64,000 nucleotides of DNA from positions 22,561,995-22,625,994 of the forward strand of contig CM056395.1 in assembly GCA_029718625.1 (NCBI GenBank), read 5' to 3'. Below the pieces are notes generated by a model that did no database searches, had not been told where the DNA came from, and worked only from the letters and a program-made list of their open reading frames with translations. The translations under genes and the position numbers were made by a program. Each line of letters starts with the position of its first letter. The stretch's first letter is position 1. This DNA is from Synaphobranchus kaupii (taxonomy: Eukaryota; Chordata; Actinopteri; Anguilliformes; Synaphobranchidae). Of the stretch, positions 11,580 to 23,179 are shown piece after piece.

Positions 11580-12089
11580 TGAATTATAGCCACCCGATTA
11601 ATGGGGCGAAAGGACTCGTAGGCTCGAGTGTAGACAAAGGTAAAGAAAAAGACCTCTCGCTCTCAATTAAAGAAAGCAGTCAGTAGAGCGGTAGAAAGAA
11701 AAACGGTAAAGACAAAACTGTCTCAGAGGGACTGCAAAAGGAAAACCAGAAAGTGCAAAAGAGAAAGAAAGAATACTATAAGGAACTCTAATGCAGGCAA
11801 GTCCCGCATTACTCCAAAGCAATGTGATGGGGCAAAGTGGTCTCCTGAAGCACCGAACTCCTATACCATACCGGCTTTGTGTCAAAATGAAAGGCAACAT
11901 GGAAGCGCCGAGACAGGAAGAGGTGGAGCTTAAATAGCCGGCGGAAGAGCAGAACAGGTGGGTTCACTAAGTGCCGAGAGAGGGCGAAAGCCCGGAACGG
12001 ACCGAGGGAAAAATAAAGAAAGAGCGCCCTCAAGCCGCTCCGAGGGAGAACGAGCGCGGAAATAAGAAGAGGCTGCCAAAACCACGACA
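11580..12089 (-). mobile_element. LTR-like repeat, family L, copy 1
   Basis: On the minus strand it starts TGTCGTGGTTTTGG at 12089, and the same family starts TGTCATGGTTTTGGG in copy 2 (23029). A TATA-like GGCTATTTAAGC lies at 11928-11939, where copy 2 has GGCTATAAAAGC. Several blocks match in order: the CTCGGAGCGGC/CTCAGAGCGGC block, GTATAGGAGTT, CTTTGGAGTAA.GCGGGACT and CTCTGAGACAG. TG start, central TATA box and length suit a solo LTR of a retroelement. I could not find a target duplication, so the far end near 11580 is approximate. Confidence 0.6.
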
Positions 12090-12299
12090 CCCTGGGAACA
12101 CAGTGCAGTATAATAACTGCCATAAACAATTAGAAACAGAAATAAATACAATAATTAACATTATTAAAAAAAAACAATGAGCAATAAATGCAAAGTGTAA
12201 TTTTTTCCTGCTTGGGGGATTCATTTCAAAGTGAAATTGGACCACATATGATCCATGAAAACGGTTGATTGGCTTTTGAATAGGTTATGATCATGCACG

Positions 12300-12760
12300 C
12301 ATTGGGGAAAGCCCCGAAATTAGCGACTCGGCGTACGCTGTGGTGCGATTAACGCCGTTAACATGGTCTCACCTGGCGGGCAGCGCGCGAGCGCGAATCG
12401 CAGTGTATAATTTAGCCCAAAATAGCATTCCGCTGCAATAATACTAAACCGGGCTGCTCCCTCTTGATGGACACACGCCCCCAGTAGTGGCTTCCCACCC
12501 ACTTCAGCGCACGGCGAGTCCCCAAATTACCAAACGAGCTCAGGCGCGTGCAAATCCGTGACATAATTGCTACCTCGCCAGTGATGGCTGGCCACCGGTC
12601 GGGAAATAGAGCCCCAAATTTGCAGTTTCGCTGCTCGCTCTGGACTGACACACCTCCACCAGCGACTCTCCTCCACTTCCGGCGCACGGCGAGTCAAACA
12701 GGCTCAGGAGCGTGAAAATACTCGGCACCGCCATGCGCCAGCCGGTAAATAAAGCCTTAC
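12300..12760. repeat. CpG-rich tandem duplication, about 175-bp period
   Basis: GCGCACGGCGAGTC occurs at 12507-12520 and again at 12682-12695. Around it ACACGCCCCCAG/ACACCTCCACCAG, AGCCCAAAATAG/AGCCCCAAATTTG and GCTCAGGCGCGTGCAAA/GCTCAGGAGCGTGAAAA line up in the same order. A partial third copy follows (CCGGTAAATAAAGCC near 12742). The unit is CpG-rich and matches no gene I know. Confidence 0.65.
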
Positions 12761-15700
12761 ATTTCAGTTCTTCATTTCTGATGTTTTTCTTTGCAACCCT
12801 TCTCCCCCCCCACCACACACACATACAAAGCAAATACAATAAAAATAATATATAGAAGAGAAGAGCAAATAAATTGATAGATATTTCGGCATCAGTTGAT
12901 GTGTATTTCAGTGGATTCCCAAAACTTGAAGAGATGGCAATTTGAGGCTATTTTTAGCCATCAATGACTCTCTGATCTTTGAGGTACAAGTGGCCTCATT
13001 AGGCCATTCTGAGGGCTCTGGGATCTGAGATTGTTTGTGTGCTGATTGGCCTTGATCATACAGAAATAAGACTTCTCCAAATATTAGCCACCAGCGTTTT
13101 ATCGTTTTTTTTAATCTCCAGTCCACGGTAGCTTGAGTGTACCAACTAATTTTAAACTGAATATCCACTTCAAGACTCATGTCAACAGAACTCTCACATT
13201 GTTATTTGAAAATAGAAAAAAAAGTTGAGGAGATGTTGAGGTTGCGGGGATAACGTTGTGTACAAAGTCTTCAGTATAAATATCAGTGGACTGGCGAGGA
13301 CATCAGTGTGTGTGCTTGAATGCTTGGAAGAATGGGAGGCTCCAGTAACTATGGGATAATGGAAAATGACAGAGGTTCTGGCTTTGCAACCCAGTTCAGT
13401 TCAATTCAGTTTCACTTGTTTTAAGTTAAAGTACAAGCATTTAAGTCACCATAGCAACCACCATTTGTCAAATTATAGACTGCTGCAAAAGTACTTATCG
13501 GTGTAGTGACTGCCCCATGCAGATTAATTCAGACCACTGATGGCAATGATGGAGCCTATTGGAAAACCAGACAAGCCTTCTTATTGCTATAGCAACCAAA
13601 GATCAAACGTTTTCACGAAACAAAAAAAAGAAAAAGCTTCCGCTAAAAAGTGAATTTTAGGTGAGGTGTGAGGCGCAGTCTGTGTGCTTCAGATAGACAT
13701 GACATGTAAAGTGCGTGCACATGCACATGTGTTTGTATGCGATGCGTTTTTGCCTGTTGCGATATGTGTGTGCATTTATACAAGTTTGTATTTTGATACT
13801 TGATGTAAGTGTGTTTGTAAATGTGTGTGAAGTGGTGTGTGCAAGTCATAGCTGTAACTACGTGGAGAGGGTAGCAAGGGCAGACAATGACACCACAGCT
13901 CATTAGCAGTTTTCCAGAACCATCCGAATGAGTCCCTGGAAACCTGACCCCGTCTGCAGTGGCTCATTCCGCTCGGAGATTCAAGTTAGTGGGCTTTGGC
14001 GGACAGGAAGCGGACCTCAGGAAGGTTGCTCGAGCAGCCATGGAGCACACCAGAGACTATCGGTCTTCATACAAGCTGAAGGCCAGTGGGCTGGTCCGGG
14101 CACTTCCTAGTATGTGATGTGTTCACACTAGGACTAACACTTTGAGACCGTTGAATTAGGTGCCCCGGCCCCAGAAGAATACATTGTAGTCTCATCACTC
14201 AAAGCAGAGCTTGTTATGATAAGTAATAAGTGCTACTCCAAGCAACTCAAATAGAAGTGGAGCCAGTTTTGACTACCTCTCATTTAACTGCATGTACTGT
14301 ACGTAGGTTACTTTGCAACATAACGATAATTTTCCTTTTAGCAATCCTGAGTTATGGGCTTGTTCTCTGGATGTCTCCTTTGGAAGCCTTGCAGTTTTAA
14401 GACTGCATTTATATTTTCATAGGAAATACTAGGTTAATCACAGAACGTCTTGCACTGTGGAGGAACAGAGTACCTTTGGTAATAGCCTACATGCTTGACT
14501 GTTTTCGACCCTTTCATATTTCTGGGTGTGCCTGCAGTCTAAGAGATTGCATGACAGTAAAAAAAAAAAAAAAACTAACTAACTAAATAGCTCATACATA
14601 AATAAATAAATTACTTAACATGGTAGATTGGTAGATATTCCATCTGTTCCAATTCAAACAAAATGCTAAGAATAAAACCGGTGACCTTCACAACTCCGTA
14701 GGTGAAAGTCTCTCGTCAATCATCTGCAATGTGCCATTGAAGAAAAAAAACAAACTAGGCAAAAAAAACTAAATAACTTTTTTGGATGAGTGTTTTTTAG
14801 TAACCATGAAACTAAATCTGTGCCCAGGTTGCATTTGCTGTAAGAGTAAATGAGATAGGGAGGGGATGCTGTGCCCTGCTTGTTTAAAATTGATAGAGGC
14901 CACAGGTCTGAAGTACACAGAACGTATCACTTATTTCTGATAAATAGAACCAAATATATTTCTGGCGGATGTGCATGGTTTTGAATTTCCGAGGAGCTGC
15001 TGTGAACGTGTGTTACTGTCCATCGAATATTTGGGCTGGCAGTGCAAGGGAGGAGAGAACTGTTACAAAGTCCATCTTTGGTTTTGCTTTGCAGGCATTC
15101 TTCCACAGGTCTCATAGAAACTAATGCAAATTGGGATATGCGTGACAGGCTTTTCATAAAGGCACATGAAGGAAATGTGCCTCATTGAGAAAGTTCAAAC
15201 GTGAACACGGGTGTCCTTCCCTGTCCTTAGGGAGAACTTAAAGTTTAAATATATGTAAAAGAGAATTAACAAATCACTGCTTTCTGCTTTTATGTGCATT
15301 TTACATACTGTCCCATACTGTTTTGGAATTGGGGTTTGTACAATAGTGCAGCCTACACAAGAAAACATTAAAGTGACAAGAGAGTAAAAAAGTGATGTTG
15401 AAACAGATCCTTAAACCTTAGAAAGACCTTAATCCTTACACTTTGTTCTGTTACTGTTCCAAAAATTAAACCTTTGAATTTCACTAATGGTGTTAGCAGG
15501 TCCAATTTTATCTGTTCCGGTAACATATTCCAACACCGAGGGGCATCGTAATTAAAAGCTGTCTTGTCTAGTTCAGAGCATGGATGTGGTACCTTAAAAA
15601 GTAACAGCTTCTTTATTTTTTAATGACTGAGATGGATAAAAAATCCCAGGAATTCAGAGAGAATTTACATGAAATCTCATCTCGCTATTTTCACATCTTG

Positions 15701-16514
15701 ATCTTGCGGCAACACATAAAAATAAATTCAGGTCATGGTGCTCATGTGCCATCTCGATAATCTCCTTTTTCCCCAGCACTTAAATAATCCATTTGGTTAG
15801 GCTCTTTTTAATTCACTTTCATTGTGTGCCAGAGTGTGGCAGACTGTTTTCAGTCTTTCTGAGCAAGTCTTTGGTACTGTCCCTAAGGGTCTCTGAATAT
15901 TACCAGACTTTATTCCGAGTAGGGGGTCAGAATTGGGGGGTGACAGATTTATTTATTTATTTAATTTAAAAAAGCAGAGCAAAAAGTTTGACGGTGCCTA
16001 AACCGTATTCGGCAAACAGTCTGCAAATTGACAGGGAAAATCATATGGTGAGGTCTGGATGACAGCAGCTGTAGCTAATTAGGTCAATACATGGAACCTC
16101 AGTTGTCCACTTGCACTGAATTAGATGCCGTCCTTTTAAGTCAGCGTGCACCACTCTTTTCTTAGAGCCTCTGATCTTTGATGACCTGAGCAAAATTAAC
16201 AGCAGAACATTGCCAAGTTGCGAAGCTGTGATATTAGGGCTTGTTAGCTTGTTTAATTCATCGGATGCTGGCATATTTTGTGATTGTGACACTTTTCTGG
16301 CAACCAGTCCTCGGAACTGCCATGTTACAGTAAAGTGGGGTGAATTATTTATGAGAATTATTAAAATTACATGCAACATGGCTCTATTTTTTTTTATTTT
16401 TTCTGTGAAAAATATGCATGAATGTCTTATTTTTGCTTAACGAGGCATGTGTCTTCCTTTCTGTGTTTTTTCTTAAATGATTTCCAAAACGCTTGATAAT
16501 CACCATGTTAGATC
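12761..16514. other. Long stretch without recognised gene
   Basis: Only short unrelated ORFs. There is an A run at about 14560-14573, and TG-rich DNA at 13710-13840. The segment 15490-15600 has a faint resemblance to old fish interspersed repeats, but I could not place it. Confidence 0.4.
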
Positions 16515-16550
16515 ACCCCCCCCCCCCCCCCACACCCCACCCCACCCCAC
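16515..16550 (+). repeat. Poly-C and (CCCCA)n tract
   Basis: Sixteen or so C residues are followed by CACACCCCACCCCACCCCAC. On the minus strand this is a G-rich run that could form a G-quadruplex. Confidence 0.9.
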
Positions 16551-16684
16551 AGTAATGGAATGAGCCTCCCTCTCTCAAGCCAATATAAACTCTTTCCCAG
16601 GGGTGCCCAGACCCATCCCAAAAGGGCTTGTGTGGGTGCAGCTGCGGCACTAAGACACATAATTCTATGAAGGTCTTGATTGAA

Positions 16685-16935
16685 GACCATCCATCCATCC
16701 ATTATCCAACCCGCTTATTCCTGGTCAGGGTCGCAGGGGGAATGGACCGTATCCCAGCAGGCATTGGGTGAGGGGCAGGAATACTCCTTGGACAGGTAGT
16801 TAATCCATTGCAGGGCACACACACACACACCATTTACTCACACACTCACACCAATTTAGAGTCATTTAGGCAATTTAGAGTCTCCAATTAACCTAACTGG
16901 CACATCTTTGGACAGGGGGAGGAAACCGTGAGTGA
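16685..16935 (-). mobile_element. Common teleost interspersed repeat, CCAT-tailed
   Basis: CCATCCATCCATCCATTATC, followed by a CGCTTATTCCTGGTCAGGGTCGC block, TCCCAGCAGGCATTGGG, a CA run and CAATTTAGAGTCTCCAATTAACC, is a pattern I know as a very abundant fish repeat. The (CCAT)n run at the left is best read as the 3' tail (ATGG)n of a minus-strand non-LTR element; an RTE/Expander-like LINE is my guess for its class. No coding part is present. Confidence 0.6.
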
Positions 16936-17339
16936 TTGAAGACCACGATTAGTTCATTAGTTGAATCATGTCATAGTGCTGGGCTAAAGCAAAAACCCTG
17001 CAACCACACTGGTACTTTTTGGATAAGATTGGATACCCCTGCCATACCAATTTTCTATTCTGGAGACACACCTCTTCAGAATGCACCATGGCCCCCATGT
17101 CCCTCTTTAGTTATCCACATTATTTCCTTTTGGGACAATAACACTATTTGTATATCTGTGTTAAGATATGTTAGCCGTATAGTACTAGTTGCTGTTTTGT
17201 TTTTTTGTAATGGGCCTTCTGTACCTTCTAGGTGATATTGTACTTTGGTGTTCTTGAGACTAATACAAATAATGTACACTTTGGTCACTCCAGATGACTG
17301 ACTTGCTACATGCTACAAAAGTGCTGCCAGTTGTTCTCA

Positions 17340-18350
17340 CTGGACAACTCTTATGTGGTTTGCATCCTATCTCTCTGATATATCTCAGTTTGTTAGGTAA
17401 GCAATAAGTCCTCTGAGTTTTATAGGGTAAACGTTGGGAGTACCCAAAGGGTCAGTTTTGGGACCTGTGCTCTTTTCTCTGTACATTCTCCCTCTCGGGG
17501 GCATTACTAGCAGACATGGTGATAACTACCACAGCTACGCAGATGACATGCATCTGTATATATCAGTTAAACCAGGTGAAATTGATCAGTTGTCTAAACT
17601 AGAGGCCTGTCTTAAAGATGTAAAGGCCTGGATGACATACAATTTCCTCTAGAATTCATGTAAGACTGAGATATTAGTAGTAGGTCCCACATCTCTTAGA
17701 GATAAATTCTTAGTTTTTTATTTTATTTAGATGGCTTCACTGTCTCCGCCAATGTGATTGTTGAAATACTTGGGGTAACTATCGATTCAGACCTATCCTT
17801 TCAGGCCCACATTCATTAGATCATTAATGCTTATACCTTCTTCCACTTGAGGAATATAAAGGAAGGTATTGACCTTGGAGGATGCTGAAAAAAATGTCCT
17901 CAATGTCCAATCCTCTCAGTTGGATTATTATAATGTTTTATTTTCTGGTTGCACTAACTTAGCTCCAACTTGTACAGAATGCAGCTCTTTAAGGTACTTA
18001 CTAGAACTTAGAAAAGTTTGCATATCAGCCCGGTGCTCAAAACTCTTTATTGGCTGCCTGTTAAATTCAGAATTGATTAAAATATTTTACTTTTAACGTA
18101 TGAAGCTTTAAATGGCTTGGCTCCAGAATATCTTTGTGAGTTACTTTACTTTCCCCAAAAAATTACTTCGCTCACAAGGTGCTGGCTATTTGAAAATTCC
18201 AAGTATATTCAACTCTTACAGAGCTCCTGTCTTATGGAACAATTTCCCTATAAACACGTCCGGGTTTCAGACACACTTGATCCCTTTAAGTGTAGGCTCA
18301 AAACGTACCGCTTTAGTCAATCCCATATTCAAATATGTCTGGGGTGGGGG
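17340..18350 (+). pseudogene. L2 reverse transcriptase fragment with YADD motif
   Basis: In one frame WFASYLSDISQFVR (near 17359) is followed, after two stops, by [21 protein letters not shown] and [16 protein letters not shown] (17434-17580). These are the palm-domain motifs of L2 reverse transcriptase, with the two catalytic aspartates of YADD present near 17543. Beyond 17650 the frame breaks. Fragments of the thumb and C terminus follow (QLDYYNVLFSGCTN near 17915, APEYLCELL near 18120). It would have copied LINE RNA at the target site. It is clearly older or more damaged than the copy at 9217. Confidence 0.85.
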
Positions 18351-18645
18351 GTGAATCAGGACCACAGAGAGCTGTTATGCGAGCTGCTGTTGCCCTGCTA
18401 CTGCATGTGAACGCTCGGGGTTTGCTGTTCTGTGCTGTGTTGGGGGTACTGTCAGTCCATTATCACTCTCATGGCTGTGTGCACCCCTCTCTTCACATCT
18501 TTTAGATTTGCTGCTATAGCCTAATGCCCCGAGGCTTTCCATATTACACTCTGGCCTCCACATTTACAACTGTTATTCTCCTAATTCTATAAGTGCGTAT
18601 CCTTCTCCTGTTTCTTTTCCCGGGGGCTTCTGTCCTGCCCTCACC

Positions 18646-18933
18646 CTGAGTGTGTGGACTGCTCCAGCCTTGTCCCTCACCCTGAGTGTGTGGACTGCTC
18701 CAGCCCTGTCCCTCGGCCTGAGTGTGCAGACTGCTCCAGCCCTGTCCCTCGGCCTGAGTGTGTGGACTGCTCCAGCCTTGTCCCTCACCCTGAGTGTGTG
18801 GACTGCTCCAGCCCTGTCCCTCACCCTGAGTGTGTGGACTGCTCCAGCCCTGTCCCTCGGCCTGAGTGTGCAGACTGCTCCAGCCCTGTCCCTCGGCCTG
18901 AGTGTGTGGACTGCTCCAGCCCTGTCCCTCCCC
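18646..18933. repeat. Minisatellite, 8 units of 36 bp
   Basis: Each unit starts CTGAGTGTG and contains GACTGCTCCAGCC and TGTCCCTC. Units differ at three places (TGG or CAG after GTG; CTTG or CCTG; ACC or GGC at the end). Unit 2 equals unit 6 and unit 3 equals unit 7, so four units (144 bp) were duplicated as a block. Because 36 is a multiple of 3, several frames stay open on both strands; these ORFs are a by-product and not genes. Confidence 0.95.
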
Positions 18934-19185
18934 TGTTTCAAGGCCCTTGCTGCAAAACTGCAGTCCCAGATGTTTCACCCCGCCCCTCAGAATTGCATAT
19001 TATACATCTCTTCATTGGACTTTCTACTTACAGCTAGTTACCTTGTTTGCTTTTTAGGGGTTCAAGCTTGGTTTTTTGCCCAGTTTTCCTTTTGTTTCTC
19101 TGCACAGCGTCTTTGTGACAGTTGTCTATAAATTTGAATTGAATTGACTGAGAGCATCTGCTTAGGGAATGTAAAGTAATGTTTT

Positions 19186-20370
19186 CACCTGTGCACAATA
19201 ACCTCTCTGACAAGAGGCACTGTAGTCCTTAGAACATGCCACACTCAGTCAATCAATCATAGTCTGAGTCACTCAATCATAGCACTCAGTCACAACTGGA
19301 ATATTAAGATGAAAAAATGACCATACCATTTAATCAATCTATTTAATCGACATACAAAAAAACCTAGCGTTCATTCTTGGTCCAAGTGTGCTTAGCATTA
19401 TGGCAACAATTTACGCCTGCAGCCTTTGCATGTATATTGGTAAATCTACAGTTATATTTTATCATTAAGATGCCAGAATGTATGTGAAATTGTTACATTT
19501 TCATTTTAAGATTATGCAGTTATCTGCAAATGCAACAACTGCAACTAAATTACCTTGATATTGTGATGGATTACCCTTATAATTTAGTAGACAAGTAATT
19601 TTTTGTGTCTTCAGCTGCAGTTGACAATCACCTTAAAATTGGCAAGGCAGGTAGAGTTTCCTACACCCATACAACCCCTCCCCTTTAATTTTATTTGAAA
19701 TGTCACATCTCTCTTTGTGGGAGTGGTATCTAAAACAGATGCCTCTTAGCTAACCACCAGCATATAAACATGTTGATGAGCCAAAGCAAGGATAAGTACA
19801 AGTACAAAACCGGTGCCGTGAAGACAACCGGGCCTAGATTTATTGGGCTTTTTTTGGCATGAAAATATGGCGCTCTAAATTATTGCAAGTCTCAATTTTG
19901 CAAGTGGGCGAAATCATTCCTGCAAGGAGATCCGAGTCAAATCGTTATGCACGGTTATATACCCCGGCTCGAATTTTATAGATGGCAGGTTTTACTGGTA
20001 TGTGAGAAGAGCATTATCCAGCCTTCCAGAAGGAATTCTGAGGAATTCTGAGCGGCTTTGTGGTGCTCGTGTTGGATAAATGGGGGGCATTAAAATCCGC
20101 TAACGCCGCTGGTCATGTGGGCGATGATCTCCCCTTGCTCCTGACAGATGATTTTATCCTGTAGTCAGCACCATCAGAGGGGAAGGTATGCATATCCTCC
20201 TGGGCTTGCGAGTCATCCCTTTTCTCTCAGTTCAAAAAGCATTATCATTGTGATGTCTCTCCCCGAGTACGTGTGTGGTGATCTGAGGGAACCCTCCACA
20301 CTGTGAAATGTTGACTCCTTCAGTCATTTTGGAAAACAACACACTGTGCCAGGCTCAGAGGCCTGCCGTT
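19186..20370. other. Stretch without recognised gene
   Basis: Unique-looking DNA with a short run of related CACTCAATCATAG motifs at about 19240-19290. No conserved ORF. Confidence 0.4.
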
Positions 20371-20380
20371 CCTCTCTCTC

Positions 20381-20464
<84 letters not shown>

Positions 20465-20557
20465 CCCTCTCTCTCCCTCTCTCTCTCTCACAAATACACA
20501 TACACACACAGACACGCACATGCACAAACCCAGCACACACACACACACACACAAACC

Positions 20558-20604
<47 letters not shown>

Positions 20605-20663
20605 ACACACGCAGACACACACACTCACACACCACACACACACACACGCACACACACACACAC
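20371..20663. repeat. Compound microsatellite (CT)n then (CA)n
   Basis: A CT tract (20371-20489) passes into an interrupted CA tract (20490-20663). The ORFs over it on both strands encode only Leu/Ser, Thr/His, Arg/Glu or Cys/Val runs and are artefacts. Confidence 0.97.
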
Positions 20664-22359
20664 GTCTGCCATTTTCACTGTCACTAAAATGGCTATTGTT
20701 TCCATCACTAGGACAGGCAATTGAGAAACTGCTCAGTACCGCCTCGGAAATCATCTCTTCCCAAGATGCTGGCTTGCAGGAAGGCTAATTTAATCCCTAA
20801 ACAGCACATTGCTCATTTTAAACAGTACTCAGTCATATCAGGCTTGGCTGCGTCTTCACTATGCTAATGTAATACGTAGTACAACCTGATCTTTCCAGAG
20901 CTCCCTGGTCTTGGTATTGATGTGAAATAATAGGACATGCGCACAGGCTGAAGTTGTACTCTACCATAAAGTAGTTTTTTTTTTTCCAGTCAATGTTTAC
21001 CTAACATCTAGCCTCACTTGTCAGATTCATTACATTATATTACTGATGGGCCTGGCAGCATTTTGAAATACGTTTACCAAACTATGGGTAATCCGCTTTG
21101 CTAATAAACCAACAGTTAGTTATTTCTTCTGGTGCTATCGTGATCTTGTTTTGGGTAAGGTTCCAATTCAAGGCTAAAAGGCTGTCTCTCCAACTGTGAT
21201 TCTCCTTCCCAAACAACTCTAGAGAACGTCAGCAGTTGAGATTACATCATCAATGGTCTGCAACCCGCCAGTGCATTTTAGCCTGTAGCCAAAATTGAGC
21301 CCAGTGACTTCCAAAAGGCTTCATGTAGACCATTACACATCTTAATCACAGCAGGAAAGTCAACAGCTCTGTTTCCCTGCACGGTGTTTACTTCCAGCTG
21401 AGTTTGTTCTTAAGGCAATCGGGCATGACATGGACACCTGCTAACTGCCCAAAATGTTTGCCCACAGGATCTGAAGATTTAATTATTCATGGCATTATTA
21501 CAGCACTGCTGAATTGCATTACTAAATCTAATATTTTTTTATTTTGTTTTTTGGGGAAAAAAGCAGAGATTATATTTTTTTGTTTTACAATATAACTTTT
21601 GGGGTTTGGGAGAATTGAGGGTCTTAGTATTTGCTGAATTATTTATGTAGCATTATATCATTACAGTACATGGTCTTCTGATATATTCTTAGTTGCATAA
21701 TCTCCAAACTAGGTCAGAGTTAATATTCTCACCTGATACTGTTTCTTTTTTGTGGTCCAAAACTTAATATACCGCCTTATTTTGGGGGTTTGTAAAAGGC
21801 ATTAATTGCAGATTGCATGCTTATTGCTGGATCTGTTGCAGTATAATCAAACACACTGTTGCATAAGCCAGGGGAAATATAGGGGTCTTTCAATGATGCT
21901 TACCAGACCACAGCTTTAAAAGTTGTTAGGAACAATGTATTATTGGACATTTCTGTTGCCTTGGAGCTCACTGGGATAGTAAACAACACAGCTGCCTGCT
22001 CATTTCTTTTGTTGTGAGCAAAGGCCATGAGGTACCACACAAGATTACTGCTTGAATGTCCTCCAGGTACCATTCAGCTTGACATTCCCAGATCACAAAA
22101 GCAGAGGCAGCCCCCTACAAAACAGTTGCCTTCTTTCTGTCAAGCCAAAAGGTAATTATTGACTAGAATTTAATTATCCCCTTGCCCCCATATGAACAGA
22201 CCTGAGCTAAATGCAAGTGTTATTCAAAGAATCTGAATGATGGTATGACTCAATTTGTGGGGGTTCAAAGTCTCGCATTGCAAATAGTATAATGGGGAGC
22301 CTGGTTCGGAGGATCAGACGTGATGGAGAGGGAATCTGAAAGTTGAACAAAAGAAATTA
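20664..22359. other. Stretch without recognised gene
   Basis: AT-rich DNA with scattered short ORFs and T runs near 20975 and 21534-21580. I see nothing else in it. Confidence 0.4.
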
Positions 22360-23029
22360 AGTACCTCTCACTCTTACTAGGAGAAACTAAATGAGGGGAA
22401 ATAATAACAACCCATACAATAATGGGTGAAAAAACTCGTAGGCTTGAGTATAGGTATAAAAGGAAAATTACCTCTCACTCTCGGTACCGGAGAGTAGAAA
22501 AACAGAGAGACAAAAGAACAGAAAAATAAGGCGGCCCGGAAAACTGGCCGAAATAGGCTTGTAGCTCTGAGTGTACTCTAAGCAAGAAAAGGAAATTACC
22601 TCTCACCCTCAATACGAGAGAGTAGTACACACAGAGAGGTGGAAAGGAAACGGGGGAAAGCAGGAACTGTCTCAGAGAGAACAGCAAAGGCGGATAGAAC
22701 CGAGGGGACAGAGAAAGCAAAAGCGAAACAGGATCCTAAAAGGAAACAACAAAGGCTCAGTCCCGCGTTACTCCAAAGCAAAGCGATGGTCACCATTTGA
22801 TGCCTAACTCCTATACCGTCTCACACCAAGAAAACTCCGAAGCACCGGAAAAACGAAAGCTCAGAGCTTTTATAGCCAGCAGGTAACCTAGGACAGGTGA
22901 AAAGAATAAGTGTCTGGAGAAAACGCTAGCCCGGAAAGGACGACTGAAAAATAAAGCAAGAGTGCCCCTCGTGCCGCTCTGAGGAGGAACGACTGCAGAA
23001 ACCACAAGAGGCGACCCAAAACCATGACA
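22360..23029 (-). mobile_element. LTR-like repeat, family L, copy 2
   Basis: It starts TGTCATGGTTTTGGG at 23029 on the minus strand. A well-formed TATA box GGCTATAAAAGC lies at 22867-22878, about 155 bp in. The 22360-22640 part contains an 85-bp unit (TACCTCTCACTCT and relatives) present about three times, while copy 1 has one. This explains the greater length. It is best read as a solo LTR of an endogenous LTR retroelement. The far end was not fixed by a target duplication; AATAG appears near both possible ends but may be chance. Confidence 0.62.
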
Positions 23030-23179
23030 AATAGACCACTGGAAAATGCCAGCAACAGGAACCGTACTTGCAGTCTCCAAAACCAATCTCATAAAATACG
23101 AAAAAATAAAGGGGACTGACAAATTTTCATCAAATATTAATTGATCTCATCCACACTTTGACAATGTTTAGCCTAGCTA

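Larger units (their letters stand above)
17302..19144 (+). mobile_element. Younger L2-clade LINE with minisatellite in its 3' part
   Basis: TGACTGA flanks the insert on both sides (17295-17301 and 19145-19151). It holds a degenerate reverse transcriptase C-terminal half, then a 288-bp minisatellite (18646-18933), then a 3' end with TTTGTGACAGTTGTCTATAA and AATTGAATTGA, typical of a second L2 subgroup in fish (GAATT-tailed). The 5' part is missing. Stops and frameshifts make it inactive. Confidence 0.75.
17060..19185 (+). mobile_element. Older L2 3' end, split by a younger L2
   Basis: Near 17066 ACACACCTCTTCAGAATGC resembles the last L2 codons seen at 9945-9963. At the insertion point the left flank TGGTCACTCCAGATGACTGA joins the right flank GAGAGCATCTGCTTAGGGAA. 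When the intervening L2 and one TGACTGA are removed, this reads as a decayed copy of the tail motif (GTCGCTCTGGATAAGAGCGT) followed by AATGTAA. So an older L2 or SINE tail was the landing site. Confidence 0.6.

Noticed and set aside
15490..15600. Faint similarity to an old fish interspersed repeat
   Set aside because: No ends and no coding motif. Resemblance too weak to name.
18544..19131. Overlapping ORFs of 122-159 codons on both strands, a possible repeat protein
   Set aside because: They coincide with the 36-bp minisatellite. A unit length divisible by three without stops keeps several frames open by construction.
20308..20754. Ser/Leu-, Thr/His- and Cys/Val-rich ORFs
   Set aside because: Pure translations of CT and CA microsatellites.
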